Below are positions 1 to 8,520 of a stretch of DNA of 64,000 nucleotides, one piece after another. Made by a program: the position numbers and the translations under genes. The notes beneath the pieces were generated by a model that saw only the letters and a program-made list of their open reading frames with translations, was not told where the DNA came from and did no database searches. Origin of the DNA: JAXLVB01 sp046329195 (GTDB lineage: Bacteria; Bacteroidota; Bacteroidia; Cytophagales; Spirosomataceae); assembly GCA_046329195.1 (NCBI GenBank), contig JAXLVB010000002.1, positions 1,550,001 through 1,614,000 on the forward strand. The letters are read 5' to 3'. Positions within the stretch are counted from its first letter, which is position 1. Every line of letters begins with the position of its first letter.

Positions 1-297
1 CCGATTGCTGCCCCCGCCAATGCGGCCAGTCTCAGAGGGCCTGATTTGACACGTTCTATTGACCCCGATAAGTTCAAAGTACTTTTACCGAAGCTCAATC
101 AAGATGCCAACAAGAGATTAAAACTACTCTATTTGGCCATCGGTACCAGCGATGCCCTCATCACTACCCACAACCGAGTCAAGGCGATTTTAGACGAAAA
201 AAACATAAAATATACATTGGTAGAAACGCCCAACTACGCCCACGAGTGGAGCTACTGGCGGGTGTGTTTGCAAGATTTTTTGGTGAGGTTGTTTTAG
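1..297 (+). CDS. Esterase, C-terminal fragment (alpha/beta hydrolase, CE1/enterochelin-esterase-like)
   Basis: The reading frame is open from the first base of the window, so this is the 3' end of a gene that begins outside it; about 98 residues are visible. The stretch GTSDALITTHNR followed by an HEWSYWR motif near the C-terminus is the end of putative esterases of the Fes/IroE/acetyl-xylan-esterase type, where the His of HEW is the catalytic histidine of the Ser-Asp-His triad. The serine elbow lies upstream and cannot be seen, so the substrate is unknown. A long hairpin with a T-tract follows and probably ends the transcript. Confidence 0.7.
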   Translation, partial: PIAAPANAASLRGPDLTRSIDPDKFKVLLPKLNQDANKRLKLLYLAIGTSDALITTHNRVKAILDEKNIKYTLVETPNYAHEWSYWRVCLQDFLVRLF

Positions 298-337
298 TTT
301 AGAAAATCATTTTAGAGAGTTTTTCAAATTCTATCTA

Positions 338-395
338 CTCAAATTATACTTCGATTAAACAACAAAGCATTCTTTGATTGAAGTATAATTTTGAG
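338..395 (+). terminator. Hairpin terminator after esterase fragment
   Basis: Two arms of about 22 bases (338-359 and 373-395) pair almost completely, with one unpaired base and two G-T or mismatched positions, around a 13-base loop. A run of T follows at about 397-402. It lies about 40 bases after the stop codon of the esterase fragment, as expected for an intrinsic terminator. Confidence 0.65.
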
Positions 396-501
396 ATTTT
401 TTGTTCGAATATTCGTCTCAGTTTCCATGAAAAACAATTAATAATTTGCTCATTTCTAAGATATTACCGTTTATTTGCCGAAAAATTGGCTGAGTAAAAG
501 A

Positions 502-1035
502 ATGACCGATAGTAAAGAAATTTGGATTACCACGGGATACGAGCTTTTTAGTTTGTTTGGATTTGATGGACTAAATATTGAGAAACTTGCCAAAAAAGTA
601 GGCATCAGCAAGTCGTCATTTTATCACCACTTTGCTGATACTGAGGTCTTTATAGAGTTGCTACTCAAACACCACATCAAACAAAGCCACATCATTGCCC
701 AAAAAGAAATTAATGCCCAAAATATCGACCCTCAACTCATCGAAATCTTGCTTGAGCATAAAACCGATTTGCTTTTCAATCGACAATTAAGATTTAATCG
801 AAACCAAAAATTATTCGCCGCTACGCTCGATGAGTCCAATCGAATTGTAGGGAATAATTTTGTAATGGTTTGGGTAAAAGACCTTAATCTTGCCCTCAAC
901 GAAAAACAACTTTCTGGTATTTTTGAATTAGCCCTCGAAAATTTCTATCTACAAATAAATCCGCAAAACCTTCATTATCAGTGGCTTTCTGATTATTTCA
1001 TGAATCTAAAACGAATCGCCCAAAGTTTCGGATAA
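502..1035 (+). CDS. TetR/AcrR family transcriptional regulator
   Basis: A protein of about 177 residues with an N-terminal TetR helix-turn-helix: GLNIEKLAKKVGISKSSFYH followed by HFADTEVFI is the usual recognition-helix region (SSFYHHF). The C-terminal two thirds would be the ligand-binding and dimer domain and shows no recognisable subfamily. The frame is open further upstream with a TTG at 475, but the ATG at 502 directly precedes the DNA-binding domain and is preferred. Two small membrane-protein genes follow in the same direction and are possible targets (inference). The region is AT-rich compared with the core-metabolism genes further on. Confidence 0.8.
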   Translation: MTDSKEIWITTGYELFSLFGFDGLNIEKLAKKVGISKSSFYHHFADTEVFIELLLKHHIKQSHIIAQKEINAQNIDPQLIEILLEHKTDLLFNRQLRFNRNQKLFAATLDESNRIVGNNFVMVWVKDLNLALNEKQLSGIFELALENFYLQINPQNLHYQWLSDYFMNLKRIAQSFG

Positions 1036-1109
1036 TTCTGTTGGACGCTTCCGTCTAAAATCAATAGCTTGTCTATCATACTTTTGTGAAAATCAAAAAA
1101 AGTATTTTA

Positions 1110-1526
1110 ATGACGAGTAAATTCCATAAATCATACCTCAAATTTACTGCCTTTGTGGTAGGTTCTTTTGGGCCAATCTTTTTTCTTGGCACAATACTAT
1201 CTACCTCCGAACCCGCCCGATGGACGCTCGATTTATTGAGTTGGCCACTTGATGACATTCAAAATTACGAAGCACCGACCACTCGTTTTTTATCGGCTCT
1301 GACGGGTGGCTTTTTGTTTGGTTGGGGAATCATGATTTGGTTCTTACAAAAATGGATCTATGATGCCGCTCCCGAAGGAGTCCGAAAGACAGTTTTAGCA
1401 GGGCTTTTAGCGTGGTTTTGCTTAGATAGTGCGGGGTCGGTGGCATCTCAAAATCCTTCAAATGTATTTTTCAATGTTATCGTGCTACTACTTGCGGTTG
1501 GGCCTTTGTGGAAACCAGCCCAATAA
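1110..1526 (+). CDS. Small integral membrane protein of unknown function
   Basis: I do not recognise a named family. The protein of about 138 residues has four hydrophobic stretches: about 9-30 (ending FFLGTILST), 55-75 (FLFGWGIMIWFLQ), 85-105 (KTVLAGLLAWFCL) and 115-135 (VIVLLLAVGPLW), so a four-helix inner-membrane protein is likely. A GTG at 1086 gives eight extra residues; the ATG at 1110 is preferred. It lies between a TetR regulator and another small membrane protein, with 21 bases to the latter, so the two probably form one transcript. Confidence 0.6.
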   Translation: MTSKFHKSYLKFTAFVVGSFGPIFFLGTILSTSEPARWTLDLLSWPLDDIQNYEAPTTRFLSALTGGFLFGWGIMIWFLQKWIYDAAPEGVRKTVLAGLLAWFCLDSAGSVASQNPSNVFFNVIVLLLAVGPLWKPAQ

Positions 1527-1547
1527 ATTATTAAACCAAATTTTAAG

Positions 1548-1910
1548 ATGGAAACAAACCAAAACAGACATTTAGCATTGAAGCTATTGCTTTTTTTACA
1601 AACATTCGCCATTATTATTTATACATATTTTGCCAGCCAAAACGAAGGTTGGGGCTTATTTGATGTCTTTGTCGGCGATTTGATGAAACTCAATTGGAAT
1701 GGACAATTTAACCTCGATTTTAGTTGTTATCTCCTCTTATCTGCTATCTGGATAATGTGGCGAAACCATTTTAAAATGAGTTCGGTACTGTTTGCCATCG
1801 TTGCCATGATTGTCGGCATCATGGTTTTTGCACCTTATCTTTTGTACTTATTGTCGGTCGAGAAAGGAAAGCTTAAAAAAGTTTTGGTCGGCAACCGATC
1901 CCTAAATTAA
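1548..1910 (+). CDS. Small integral membrane protein (DUF2834-like layout)
   Basis: A 120-residue protein with three hydrophobic helices (about 10-30, 57-73 and 78-103) and a short basic tail. The layout, with a first helix, a soluble GLFDVFVGDLMKLNW segment, then CYLLLSAIWIMWR and a final helix, resembles the small DUF2834 membrane proteins, but I cannot confirm this without a profile search. It begins 21 bases after the preceding membrane-protein gene and is probably co-transcribed with it and possibly with the TetR gene at 502. Confidence 0.55.
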   Translation: METNQNRHLALKLLLFLQTFAIIIYTYFASQNEGWGLFDVFVGDLMKLNWNGQFNLDFSCYLLLSAIWIMWRNHFKMSSVLFAIVAMIVGIMVFAPYLLYLLSVEKGKLKKVLVGNRSLN

Positions 1911-2194
1911 ACTTCCTACTTCTCAACAATGAGATTTTTTATAGACCAACCCTTTGGTTTGAAAAATCAAGAATTATTTGATTCAATCAATTGTCACATC
2001 ACTTATTAAGTGGACAAATTCCGATACGATTGCTAATGTGATAAGCAGTGTAAAACCCAATGGTACTGGTCAAAAATCTTGATTTTACCTTCACACGAAG
2101 TTTGAAAAAAAGGTATTCACAAGATTTTTTATCGAAGATGTTTTAGAAATAGCAATTTTCTTTGTTTGTTTCGGAAAACTACGCTCTTGTCCCG
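1911..2194. other. Intergenic region without a recognised gene
   Basis: About 285 bases separate the small membrane protein from the Crp/Fnr gene. I see no coding potential. It contains a 13-base palindrome at 2000-2012 (CACTTA-T-TAAGTG) that could be a regulator half-site pair, but there is no second copy nearby to support this. Confidence 0.35.
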
Positions 2195-2770
2195 ATGCAA
2201 CTCTTGAGTTCCTATTTTCAGCAGTATTTGCCACTTGAGCAAGCTGAAATCGAGTTAATAGAAGGGAAAATTTCATTTCAGAAAATCAGGCGCCGCCAAC
2301 AGATTTTGCAAGAAGGTCAAGTTTGCAAGCATTATTCTTTTGTAACGAAAGGATGCTTCAAAATGTTCGGAGTCGATGATAAAGGCTATGCGCATACGAT
2401 TCAGTTTGCGGCGGAAAACGACTGGATCATGGACATTAGTAGTTTTCATGCCATGAAACCCAGCCAACTATATATCGAAGCCATAGAAGAATCAGAAATC
2501 ATACAAGTTGAACAACAAGATTTATACTTTCTGTATCGGAACATCCCGAAACTCGACCGAATTTTTAAAGTAATCATTGAAAATAAGTTTGTAGAACTAC
2601 AAAATCGGGTTTTACAAACTTTTAGCTCCACTGCCCAAGAGCGCTATCTGAGTTTTTTGGAGCAGTATCCGCATCTTTCCAACCGCCTTCCCAATACTCA
2701 AATAGCTTCTTACTTGGGTATTACGCCCGAATTTTTGAGTAAAATCCGTAAAGATTTAACCAAAAAATAA
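2195..2770 (+). CDS. Crp/Fnr family transcriptional regulator
   Basis: About 191 residues. The N-terminal two thirds form a cyclic-nucleotide-binding-fold sensor domain (FVTKGCFKMF, then the long core helix around FKVIIENKFVELQNRVLQ), and the C-terminus carries the shortened winged helix usual in Bacteroidota, ending PNTQIASYLGITPEFLSKIR. The cysteine-cluster signature of true Fnr is absent, so the signal sensed is unknown. The frame is open to a TTG at 2162, but the ATG at 2195 fits the family length. The oxidoreductase gene that begins 109 bases downstream is a likely regulated neighbour (inference), a frequent arrangement in this phylum. Confidence 0.8.
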   Translation: MQLLSSYFQQYLPLEQAEIELIEGKISFQKIRRRQQILQEGQVCKHYSFVTKGCFKMFGVDDKGYAHTIQFAAENDWIMDISSFHAMKPSQLYIEAIEESEIIQVEQQDLYFLYRNIPKLDRIFKVIIENKFVELQNRVLQTFSSTAQERYLSFLEQYPHLSNRLPNTQIASYLGITPEFLSKIRKDLTKK

Positions 2771-2839
2771 ACTTTACTCTTCCTGTAGTCTAACACTATT
2801 TCTTAATGTAGGTTAAGGGTGCGGGCCATCCGTGTGCTG

Positions 2840-2847
2840 TACTTTTG
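2840..2847 (+). promoter_or_regulatory. Candidate -7 promoter box before the NADP oxidoreductase gene
   Basis: The octamer TACTTTTG fits the Bacteroidota -7 consensus TAnnTTTG and stands 32 bases before the ATG at 2880. No clear TTG lies at the -33 distance, so the promoter may need the neighbouring Crp-family activator (inference). Confidence 0.4.
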
Positions 2848-2879
2848 CATTGTCAAATCGTCATCAAAAAACTACGATA

Positions 2880-3536
2880 ATGCAAACAACAACACCTTCA
2901 AAAATAGCTATAATCGGGCTTGGTACTATTGGACAAGTCGTGGCTAAAAATCTGGTTAATAACAACCGTGCGATCATTATTGCTGACAGAAACCTCGAAA
3001 AAGCCAACAATCTTGCAGCCCAATTAGGGGCATTAGCAAAGCCCTTGAGCATCGGTGAAGCCATCAAAGAAGCCAACATTATCGTTTTAGCAGTTTGGTT
3101 TAGTGCCATCAAAGAGGTTTTCTATCAATATGAGGCACTACTTCAAGGAAAGATAATTGTTGACCCTTCAAATCCGATTGCACCCAATGAAAAAGGTGGT
3201 TTTGATAAAATCATTGCTGAAAATGAGTCTGCGGGTGAAATCAATGCTTCGTTATTACCCAAAGGAGCAACACTTGCCAAAGCGTTGGGGACGCTTGGTG
3301 CAGCGTCGTTGGCCAATGCGGCAAATCAACAACCTGAATCGGCGGTGTTGTTTTATGCTACGGATGAAACGAGCATCAACGAATCGGTAGAAGGCCTGAT
3401 TCGTGACAATGGCTTTGCACCTGTAAGAGTAGGAGGATTAGACCAATCAATCCGCATCGAAGTATTCGGCGACTTACATGAATTTGGTGCGCTGGGCAAA
3501 ACGATAACGCTATCCGAAGCAAAAGAGAAAATTTAA
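2880..3536 (+). CDS. NADPH-dependent F420-reductase-like oxidoreductase (NAD-binding)
   Basis: A protein of 218 residues with an N-terminal Rossmann nucleotide-binding motif (IAIIGLGTIGQVVAKNL, pattern GxGxxGxxxA/N) and then the layout of the family named after NADP oxidoreductase coenzyme F420-dependent: IIADR after beta-2, VVDPSNPI, and a region AKALGTLGAASLA. In bacteria without F420 these proteins are used as NAD(P)-dependent reductases with uncertain substrates. The ATG at 2880 sits just before the Rossmann motif and behind a -7 box, which rules out the longer upstream frame. A Crp/Fnr regulator lies directly upstream in the same direction. Confidence 0.75.
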   Translation: MQTTTPSKIAIIGLGTIGQVVAKNLVNNNRAIIIADRNLEKANNLAAQLGALAKPLSIGEAIKEANIIVLAVWFSAIKEVFYQYEALLQGKIIVDPSNPIAPNEKGGFDKIIAENESAGEINASLLPKGATLAKALGTLGAASLANAANQQPESAVLFYATDETSINESVEGLIRDNGFAPVRVGGLDQSIRIEVFGDLHEFGALGKTITLSEAKEKI

Positions 3537-3714
3537 CTTTGAGCCCCGAACACATCAGTGTGGAAAGCTTTCGATTTATCTCCGTTTGGCAGGAGTGAAA
3601 CTACTGCAAGAAAAGTTTTTTAAGCCTTTTTTCTTTAAATTACCACGAATACACGAATAAAACTCGTAACAACTTGTGTATTTGCGGCCTTTTCATTTCC
3701 TACATTTATTCAAA

Positions 3715-4377
3715 ATGAAAGTATATTCCATTCTTTTGACTGTAGCCACTTTTGGAGTTAATGCTCAAAACATCAAAATGAGCAAAGAAAACCTCGAAGC
3801 CAATCAAGTGTATTTGTCTTTCATGAAAATGGAAGGAAAAGAGGTTGTAAAAGTCGAAGCCGATACAACTATTAAAGGGACAGATGAAGCTACGATTGTA
3901 AAAATAAAAGGGATTGATTTCAAAAATGGAACAATTGAAGTGAAGGTTTTGAGCAGATTAATGAAAAATGCCCCAGCTTTCGCACGTGGTTTTATTGGAC
4001 TTGCTTTCAGAATTGGCGATAAAAACTCAACGTTTGAGAGTTTTTACATTCGACCCACCAACGGAAGAGTGGAAGACCAGATTCGTAGAAATCACAGTAT
4101 TCAATATTTTGCTTTCCCTGATTTTCGTTTTGATAAATTGCGTAAAACCGAACCTGAAAAATATGAGTCCTATGCCGATATGGGACTAAACGAATGGATA
4201 ACGATGCGAATAGAGGTAGAAGGGCAGAAAGCCAAGCTATTTTTAAATAATGTCCAACAGCCCTCTTTGATTGTGAACGATTTGAAACTTGGAGCTGACA
4301 ACTCAGGAAGTATAGGCCTATGGGTAGGTAACTGGACAGAAGGGTACTTCAAGGATTTGAAGGTTACGAAGAATTGA
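3715..4377 (+). CDS. Exported protein with LamG/DUF1080-like beta-sandwich
   Basis: The first 18 residues (MKVYSILLTVATFGVNAQ) form a signal peptide with an Ala-Gln cleavage site typical of Bacteroidota. The remaining about 200 residues look like one concanavalin-type beta-sandwich: TIEVKVLSR, GFIGLAFRIGD, FYIRPTNGR, WITMRIEVEGQKAKLFLNN and GSIGLWVGNWTEGYFKDLKV are the strand pattern seen in DUF1080 (3-keto-disaccharide hydrolase) and LamG proteins. I cannot name the ligand; a carbohydrate is likely for this fold. The start at 3715 was chosen for the signal peptide. A bidirectional hairpin follows at 4413-4435. Confidence 0.65.
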   Translation: MKVYSILLTVATFGVNAQNIKMSKENLEANQVYLSFMKMEGKEVVKVEADTTIKGTDEATIVKIKGIDFKNGTIEVKVLSRLMKNAPAFARGFIGLAFRIGDKNSTFESFYIRPTNGRVEDQIRRNHSIQYFAFPDFRFDKLRKTEPEKYESYADMGLNEWITMRIEVEGQKAKLFLNNVQQPSLIVNDLKLGADNSGSIGLWVGNWTEGYFKDLKVTKN

Positions 4378-4412
4378 AAATATACCGGAATACCATGGTA
4401 TGTTCACAAAAA

Positions 4413-4435
4413 AAGCTGCCCTTTTGGAGCAGCTT
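4413..4435. terminator. Bidirectional hairpin between convergent genes
   Basis: AAGCTGC (4413-4419) pairs with GCAGCTT (4429-4435) around a nine-base loop. A-rich sequence precedes it and T-rich sequence follows (CTTTATTTT), so it can end transcripts from both the exported protein to the left and the outer-membrane protein gene to the right. Confidence 0.65.
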
Positions 4436-4442
4436 CTTTATT

Positions 4443-4973
4443 TTATAAGTTAAGCCTGACGCCCGTACCAATCTGCTGGTGCATGAATAAAAAGCCAGGC
4501 AACACTTCTACATACAAACCTGCGTCTAAGAAGATAGACAACGGACGGTCGGGTAAAAAATACTCAATCCCGCCTAAGCCAGAGCCTCCTAACGAAATGG
4601 TTTTGTCGTAAAAAACCTGTCCGCTCTGGTTGAATTGATCAGGATAATACCGACGGGAGTTGATTTGTCCACCAAAGCCATAGTAACCCATGACCTGTTC
4701 TTTACCAAATAACTGGTGCATAAACAGATAGTTTGCACTAATGGCTAAGCCAACATTTTTGTAATAACCACTACGGTAGCTGCGTACGTTGCCCCATAGT
4801 CCGCCGTAAGTTCCAATATTGACGTCAATGGCTCTTTCGCCATCTTCTAAATAATAGCGGGCGTTGAGTCCAGAAGGCTCTCCTAACCGCACACCAACCG
4901 CAAATTTTTTGGGTTGACTATAGGCCAATTGGCAAAGCAAAACAAAGACGATGATTCCTACGAACTGTTTCAT
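4443..4973 (-). CDS. Outer-membrane beta-barrel protein, unknown function
   Basis: About 176 residues with an N-terminal signal peptide (MKQFVGIIVFVLLCQLAYSQ). The rest alternates short polar and aromatic strands (VGVRLGEPSGLNARYYL, AISANYLFMHQLF, YYGFGGQ, LFMHQQIGTGVRL) and ends with a hydrophobic strand, which fits a small eight-strand outer-membrane barrel. A second ATG three codons upstream (4982) is equally possible. It follows hisC by fewer than 20 bases on the same strand, so it may be transcribed from the his promoter although no link to histidine synthesis is apparent. Confidence 0.6.
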   Translation of the reverse strand: MKQFVGIIVFVLLCQLAYSQPKKFAVGVRLGEPSGLNARYYLEDGERAIDVNIGTYGGLWGNVRSYRSGYYKNVGLAISANYLFMHQLFGKEQVMGYYGFGGQINSRRYYPDQFNQSGQVFYDKTISLGGSGLGGIEYFLPDRPLSIFLDAGLYVEVLPGFLFMHQQIGTGVRLNL

Positions 4974-4990
4974 GGGTGTCAAGATTCAAA

Positions 4991-6070
4991 TTATACCAAA
5001 TTAGAGATAGTAGCCACTGATTCGGGCACAAACTTCTGTAAATAGACAATCAACGCATCGTTTTCCCCCTTGGTACCCACCGTAATTCTGAGGGCATTAT
5101 CACACCATTTCACTTTAGAACGGTCACGAACAATGATTTTATTGTCAATCAAGTAATCAAAAACGCCTTTGGCATCGGTAAATCGCACCAATAAAAAATT
5201 AGCATCCGACGGAAATACGTGATTTACAATAGAAAGAGAAGCCAGTTTTTCAGCTAATTCTGCACGATTTTCAATAATATCATTTACGTACTCGTTTTTC
5301 TTGTCGTTGTGGTCGAGCGCTTCGAGCAAAACCTGTTGCGTGAGGCCATTGATGTTGTAAGGAGGCTTGATTTTGTTCAAGATACGAACAATTTCTTCAT
5401 TTGCAAAAGCCATCCCAATCCGCAATGAGGCCAACCCCCAAGCTTTAGAGAACGTCTGTAATACTACAAGGTTAGGGAAATCAGCTAAACGAGACAACAA
5501 GGATTGCTCTGGTGCAAAGTCGGTATAGGCTTCATCTACCACGACCAAACAGTTGACTTGCTTCAATATGTTGAGAATGCCTTCTTGACTTACGATATTT
5601 CCAGACGGATTATTGGGCGAACAAATCCAAATAAGTTTGGTCTGGGAATTAACAGCCTCCAAAATAGCCTTTTCGTCTAACTGAAAATCGGGCGTGAGCG
5701 GTACTTTTTGGATGGGTACATTATTGATGGTGGCTGATACTTCATACATGCCATAGGTAGGAGGCAAAATGATGATGTTATCAACCAAAGGCTCACAAAA
5801 ACCTCGAATCAGTAAATCAATTGGCTCATCTGAACCATTTCCCAAGAATATCTGAGAAGGTTTTACCCCTTTGAGTGGTGCTAATTTTTCTTTAATAGCC
5901 CATTGGTAAGGGTCGGGGTAACGGTTAAAACTCTGCTCCGTTACAGAGCCGTATGCGTTTTCGTTGGCGTCCAAAAAAATCCCCTCTTTGCCCGTATATT
6001 CGTCTCGTGCTGACGAATAGGGAACCAAGTTTTGAAGGTGTGGACGTAACAAAGATTGAATTGAAAACAT
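4991..6070 (-). CDS. hisC: Histidinol-phosphate aminotransferase
   Basis: This PLP enzyme converts imidazole-acetol phosphate and glutamate to histidinol phosphate and 2-oxoglutarate, the seventh step of histidine synthesis. The 359 residues match the family's usual length. Fold-type I aminotransferase marks are present: LDANENAYG near the N-terminus, SPNNPSG around 151-157, DEAYTDF around 179-185 with the cofactor Asp, and TFSKAWGLASLRIG with the Schiff-base Lys at about 209. The C-terminal ALRITVGT carries the phosphate-binding Arg. It is the third gene of hisG-hisD-hisC, 93 bases behind hisD. Confidence 0.95.
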   Translation of the reverse strand: MFSIQSLLRPHLQNLVPYSSARDEYTGKEGIFLDANENAYGSVTEQSFNRYPDPYQWAIKEKLAPLKGVKPSQIFLGNGSDEPIDLLIRGFCEPLVDNIIILPPTYGMYEVSATINNVPIQKVPLTPDFQLDEKAILEAVNSQTKLIWICSPNNPSGNIVSQEGILNILKQVNCLVVVDEAYTDFAPEQSLLSRLADFPNLVVLQTFSKAWGLASLRIGMAFANEEIVRILNKIKPPYNINGLTQQVLLEALDHNDKKNEYVNDIIENRAELAEKLASLSIVNHVFPSDANFLLVRFTDAKGVFDYLIDNKIIVRDRSKVKWCDNALRITVGTKGENDALIVYLQKFVPESVATISNLV

Positions 6071-6163
6071 GACAAAAAATATTGATTTAGCTCGAAGGCT
6101 AATGCCGCTTAAGCATTGACATTTGAACCAGTGAGCACTCTATTTCTACAACCATTGACAGGA

Positions 6164-7426
6164 CTAGGGTTTTAGGCGCACCCTAACTGCCTCGGCATGA
6201 GCCTCTAACGATTCTGCCATAGCCATTTCGATGATAGTATTGCCCAACTGCTGAATGCCTTGTTGCGTAATGTGTTGGACCGTAATTTTTTTCACGAAGC
6301 TATCCAAACTCACCCCCGAATACGCCCGTGCAAAGCCATTAGTTGGTAAGGTGTGATTCGTACCAGACGCATAGTCACCCGCCGATTCGGGCGTGTAATG
6401 ACCTAAGAAAATAGAACCAGCGTTATAAATATGTTCGGAGACAGTTTCTGCATTTTCGACTGACAAAATCAAATGCTCAGCTGCATATTGATTCAGCAAG
6501 TTAATGGCTATTTGTTGATTTTCGACGATAATGGCTTTGCTATTTTCTAAGGCTTTGGACGCAAATTGCTCCCGAGGTAACTTGGTCAATTGTAAGGATA
6601 ATTCTGCTTGAACCTTCTCAATCACATTAGCTGACGTTGAAACGAGCAATACTTGACTGTCCACTCCGTGCTCTGCTTGCGACAATAAATCTGCCGCAAC
6701 AAAAGCAGCATTGGCCGTATCATCGGCGTAGATAGCCACTTCTGATGGCCCTGCTGGCATGTCAATAGCAACACCTTCTTTGCTAACTAACTGCTTAGCC
6801 GCAGTAACGTATTGATTACCAGGGCCGAAAATTTTAAATACTTGAGGTACCGATTCGGTTCCATAAGCTAAAGCCGCTATGGCTTGTGCACCGCCCAATC
6901 GAAACATTCGTGTAACACCCACCAAATGAGCACAATACAAAATAGCAGGGTGCATACTTGGTGAACACAACACGATTTCTTTACAGCCTGCCAATTGGGC
7001 TGGAATCCCCAGCATAAGCACTGTACTGAACAAAGGAGCAGTGCCACCCGGTATGTAAATACCCACTTTTTCGATGCCTACCGATTTGCGCCAGCACGTT
7101 ACGCCTGGCATTGTTTCGATTTTTTCGACCGCCTGTTTCTGGGCCTCATGAAAAACACGGATATTTTGAAAAGCCGTTTGAATAGCAGCCTTTAAGGAAG
7201 GCGAAAGTTGACTCTCTACTTCTTGTAAAGCTGAAAGAGGTACCTCTAGTTCATCGAGCACTACGTTATCAAAAGCCATTGCAAATGCTTTCAGGGCGGC
7301 ATCTCCTTCCGACTTGACACGCTGTAAAATAGGTACCACTCGTTGCTCAATGGTAGTAAAATCATGGACTGGGCGAGCTAAAAGCTCTTTCCAGTCTGCT
7401 TTTGATGGATAGTTAATTACTTGCAT
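6164..7426 (-). CDS. hisD: Histidinol dehydrogenase
   Basis: This zinc enzyme oxidises histidinol to histidine in two NAD-dependent steps. The 420-residue protein shows the family landmarks in order: GGTAPLFSTVLMLGIPA, GPGNQYVTAAKQLV, DMPAGPSEVAIYAD, SQAEHGVDSQVLLV with zinc-site Gln and His, YAAEHLIL with the catalytic Glu-His pair, and GTNHTLPTNGFARAYSG-VSLDSFVK. It begins 12 bases after hisG, so the two are co-transcribed and probably translationally linked. hisC follows after 93 bases. Confidence 0.95.
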   Translation of the reverse strand: MQVINYPSKADWKELLARPVHDFTTIEQRVVPILQRVKSEGDAALKAFAMAFDNVVLDELEVPLSALQEVESQLSPSLKAAIQTAFQNIRVFHEAQKQAVEKIETMPGVTCWRKSVGIEKVGIYIPGGTAPLFSTVLMLGIPAQLAGCKEIVLCSPSMHPAILYCAHLVGVTRMFRLGGAQAIAALAYGTESVPQVFKIFGPGNQYVTAAKQLVSKEGVAIDMPAGPSEVAIYADDTANAAFVAADLLSQAEHGVDSQVLLVSTSANVIEKVQAELSLQLTKLPREQFASKALENSKAIIVENQQIAINLLNQYAAEHLILSVENAETVSEHIYNAGSIFLGHYTPESAGDYASGTNHTLPTNGFARAYSGVSLDSFVKKITVQHITQQGIQQLGNTIIEMAMAESLEAHAEAVRVRLKP

Positions 7427-7438
7427 AGCCAGCTTGCC

Positions 7439-8314
7439 TCAATAAATCATCTTCTCGATGGGCACTACCAAAATACCTTCGGCTCCTGCGCCACGGAGTG
7501 CATCAATTTTTTCCCAGAAATCTTCCTCACTCAACACCGAATGAATAGCACTCCAGCCAGCCGTATTAAGCGGAACAATGGTGGGGGCTTTCATTCCGGG
7601 TAATAACTGAACAATGTTTTCGATGGCTTCGTTCGGAGCGTTCAATACGATATATTTGTTGTTCTTGGCGGTTTGGACCGACTTGATTCTGAACAACAAT
7701 TTATGTAAGGTATCTTGTTTGGCTTCGGAGAGCGCCGGATAAGCAATCATGACTGCTTCACTACGAAAGATGACCTCTACTTCTTTTAAGCCGTTGCTCA
7801 ACAGTGTACTCCCCGAACTCACAATGTCGCAAATAGCATCAGTCAGACCAATGCTAGGGGCGATTTCAACCGAACCCGAAATCTCATGGATATGTGATTC
7901 CACCCCTTGTTCTTTGAGGAAATTCCCCAAAATAACAGGGTATGAGGTGGCAATACTTTTTCCTTGAAGGTCTTGTACGTTATGGTAGCTACTTCCACGA
8001 GGAATAGCAATGGATAATCGGCATTTGGAGAAACCCAATTGATGGACAGTACTCACGTACTTACCCGTTTCGACCATCACGTTTTCGCCAACAATACCGA
8101 TGTCGGCCACACCGTCTTCAACATAACCAGGGATGTCATCGTCTCGTAAGAAAAGAAACTCGGCAGGGAAATTGGAAGAAGAATTTTTAAGGCGACCGTT
8201 TGCACTATCAAACTTAATCCCACATTCCTTAAACAGTGCGATAGAATCTTCGCTCAATCGCCCCGACTTTTGGATAGCGATGCGAAGAATAGAATTTTCA
8301 GAAAATGTTTTCAC
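7439..8314 (-). CDS. hisG: ATP phosphoribosyltransferase (long form)
   Basis: HisG joins ATP and PRPP in the first, feedback-controlled step of histidine synthesis. The protein of about 291 residues has the N-terminal type II periplasmic-binding-like catalytic fold (LRIAIQKSGRLSEDS, DDIPGYVEDGVADIGIVGEN), the PRPP loop (LTDAICDIVSSGSTL) and an extra C-terminal domain of about 75 residues (VLNAPNEAIENIVQLLPGMK to the end), which makes it the long, HisZ-independent form with an ACT-like regulatory domain. There is no ATG: the candidates are GTG at 8314 and TTG at 8320 or 8323. The GTG is preferred because the promoter would place the transcription start only a few bases upstream of the TTG codons. 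Confidence 0.92.
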   Translation of the reverse strand: MKTFSENSILRIAIQKSGRLSEDSIALFKECGIKFDSANGRLKNSSSNFPAEFLFLRDDDIPGYVEDGVADIGIVGENVMVETGKYVSTVHQLGFSKCRLSIAIPRGSSYHNVQDLQGKSIATSYPVILGNFLKEQGVESHIHEISGSVEIAPSIGLTDAICDIVSSGSTLLSNGLKEVEVIFRSEAVMIAYPALSEAKQDTLHKLLFRIKSVQTAKNNKYIVLNAPNEAIENIVQLLPGMKAPTIVPLNTAGWSAIHSVLSEEDFWEKIDALRGAGAEGILVVPIEKMIY

Positions 8315-8337
8315 AATCAACAATCAGAAATGAAGCG

Positions 8338-8370
8338 CAAAATTAGTTAGAGATTTCAATAGACTATCAA
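8338..8370 (-). promoter_or_regulatory. Promoter of the his operon
   Basis: On the minus strand a perfect -7 box TAATTTTG lies at 8345-8338 and a TTG of a -33 box at 8370-8368, with a 22-base spacer. Transcription should begin near 8331, giving hisG a leader of under 20 bases; there is therefore no room for a his attenuator or leader peptide. Confidence 0.55.
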
Positions 8371-8470
8371 ATGAGTGGAGTTTTTATGCTTTTGGTGAGA
8401 AAAAGAGAGTTTTAGAAGGTAGCCCAATCCCTTAGTTTGCCACATATTTTGGACTTATCATTCGTCATCC

Positions 8471-8503
8471 TTGAACTAATAAGTCATAAACCTACTATTT
8501 TTG
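8471..8503 (+). promoter_or_regulatory. Promoter of nspC
   Basis: A TTG at 8471-8473 and TATTTTTG at 8496-8503 (consensus TAnnTTTG) are separated by 22 bases. They lie immediately before the ATG at 8521 and inside the longer open frame that reaches back to 8437, which shows that the upstream codons are not translated. Confidence 0.55.
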
Positions 8504-8520
8504 TCAAAATTTTAACATTA

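Noticed and set aside
8231..8323. his leader peptide or attenuator before hisG
   Set aside because: The promoter lies about 20-30 bases before the start and no run of His codons is found in the leader.
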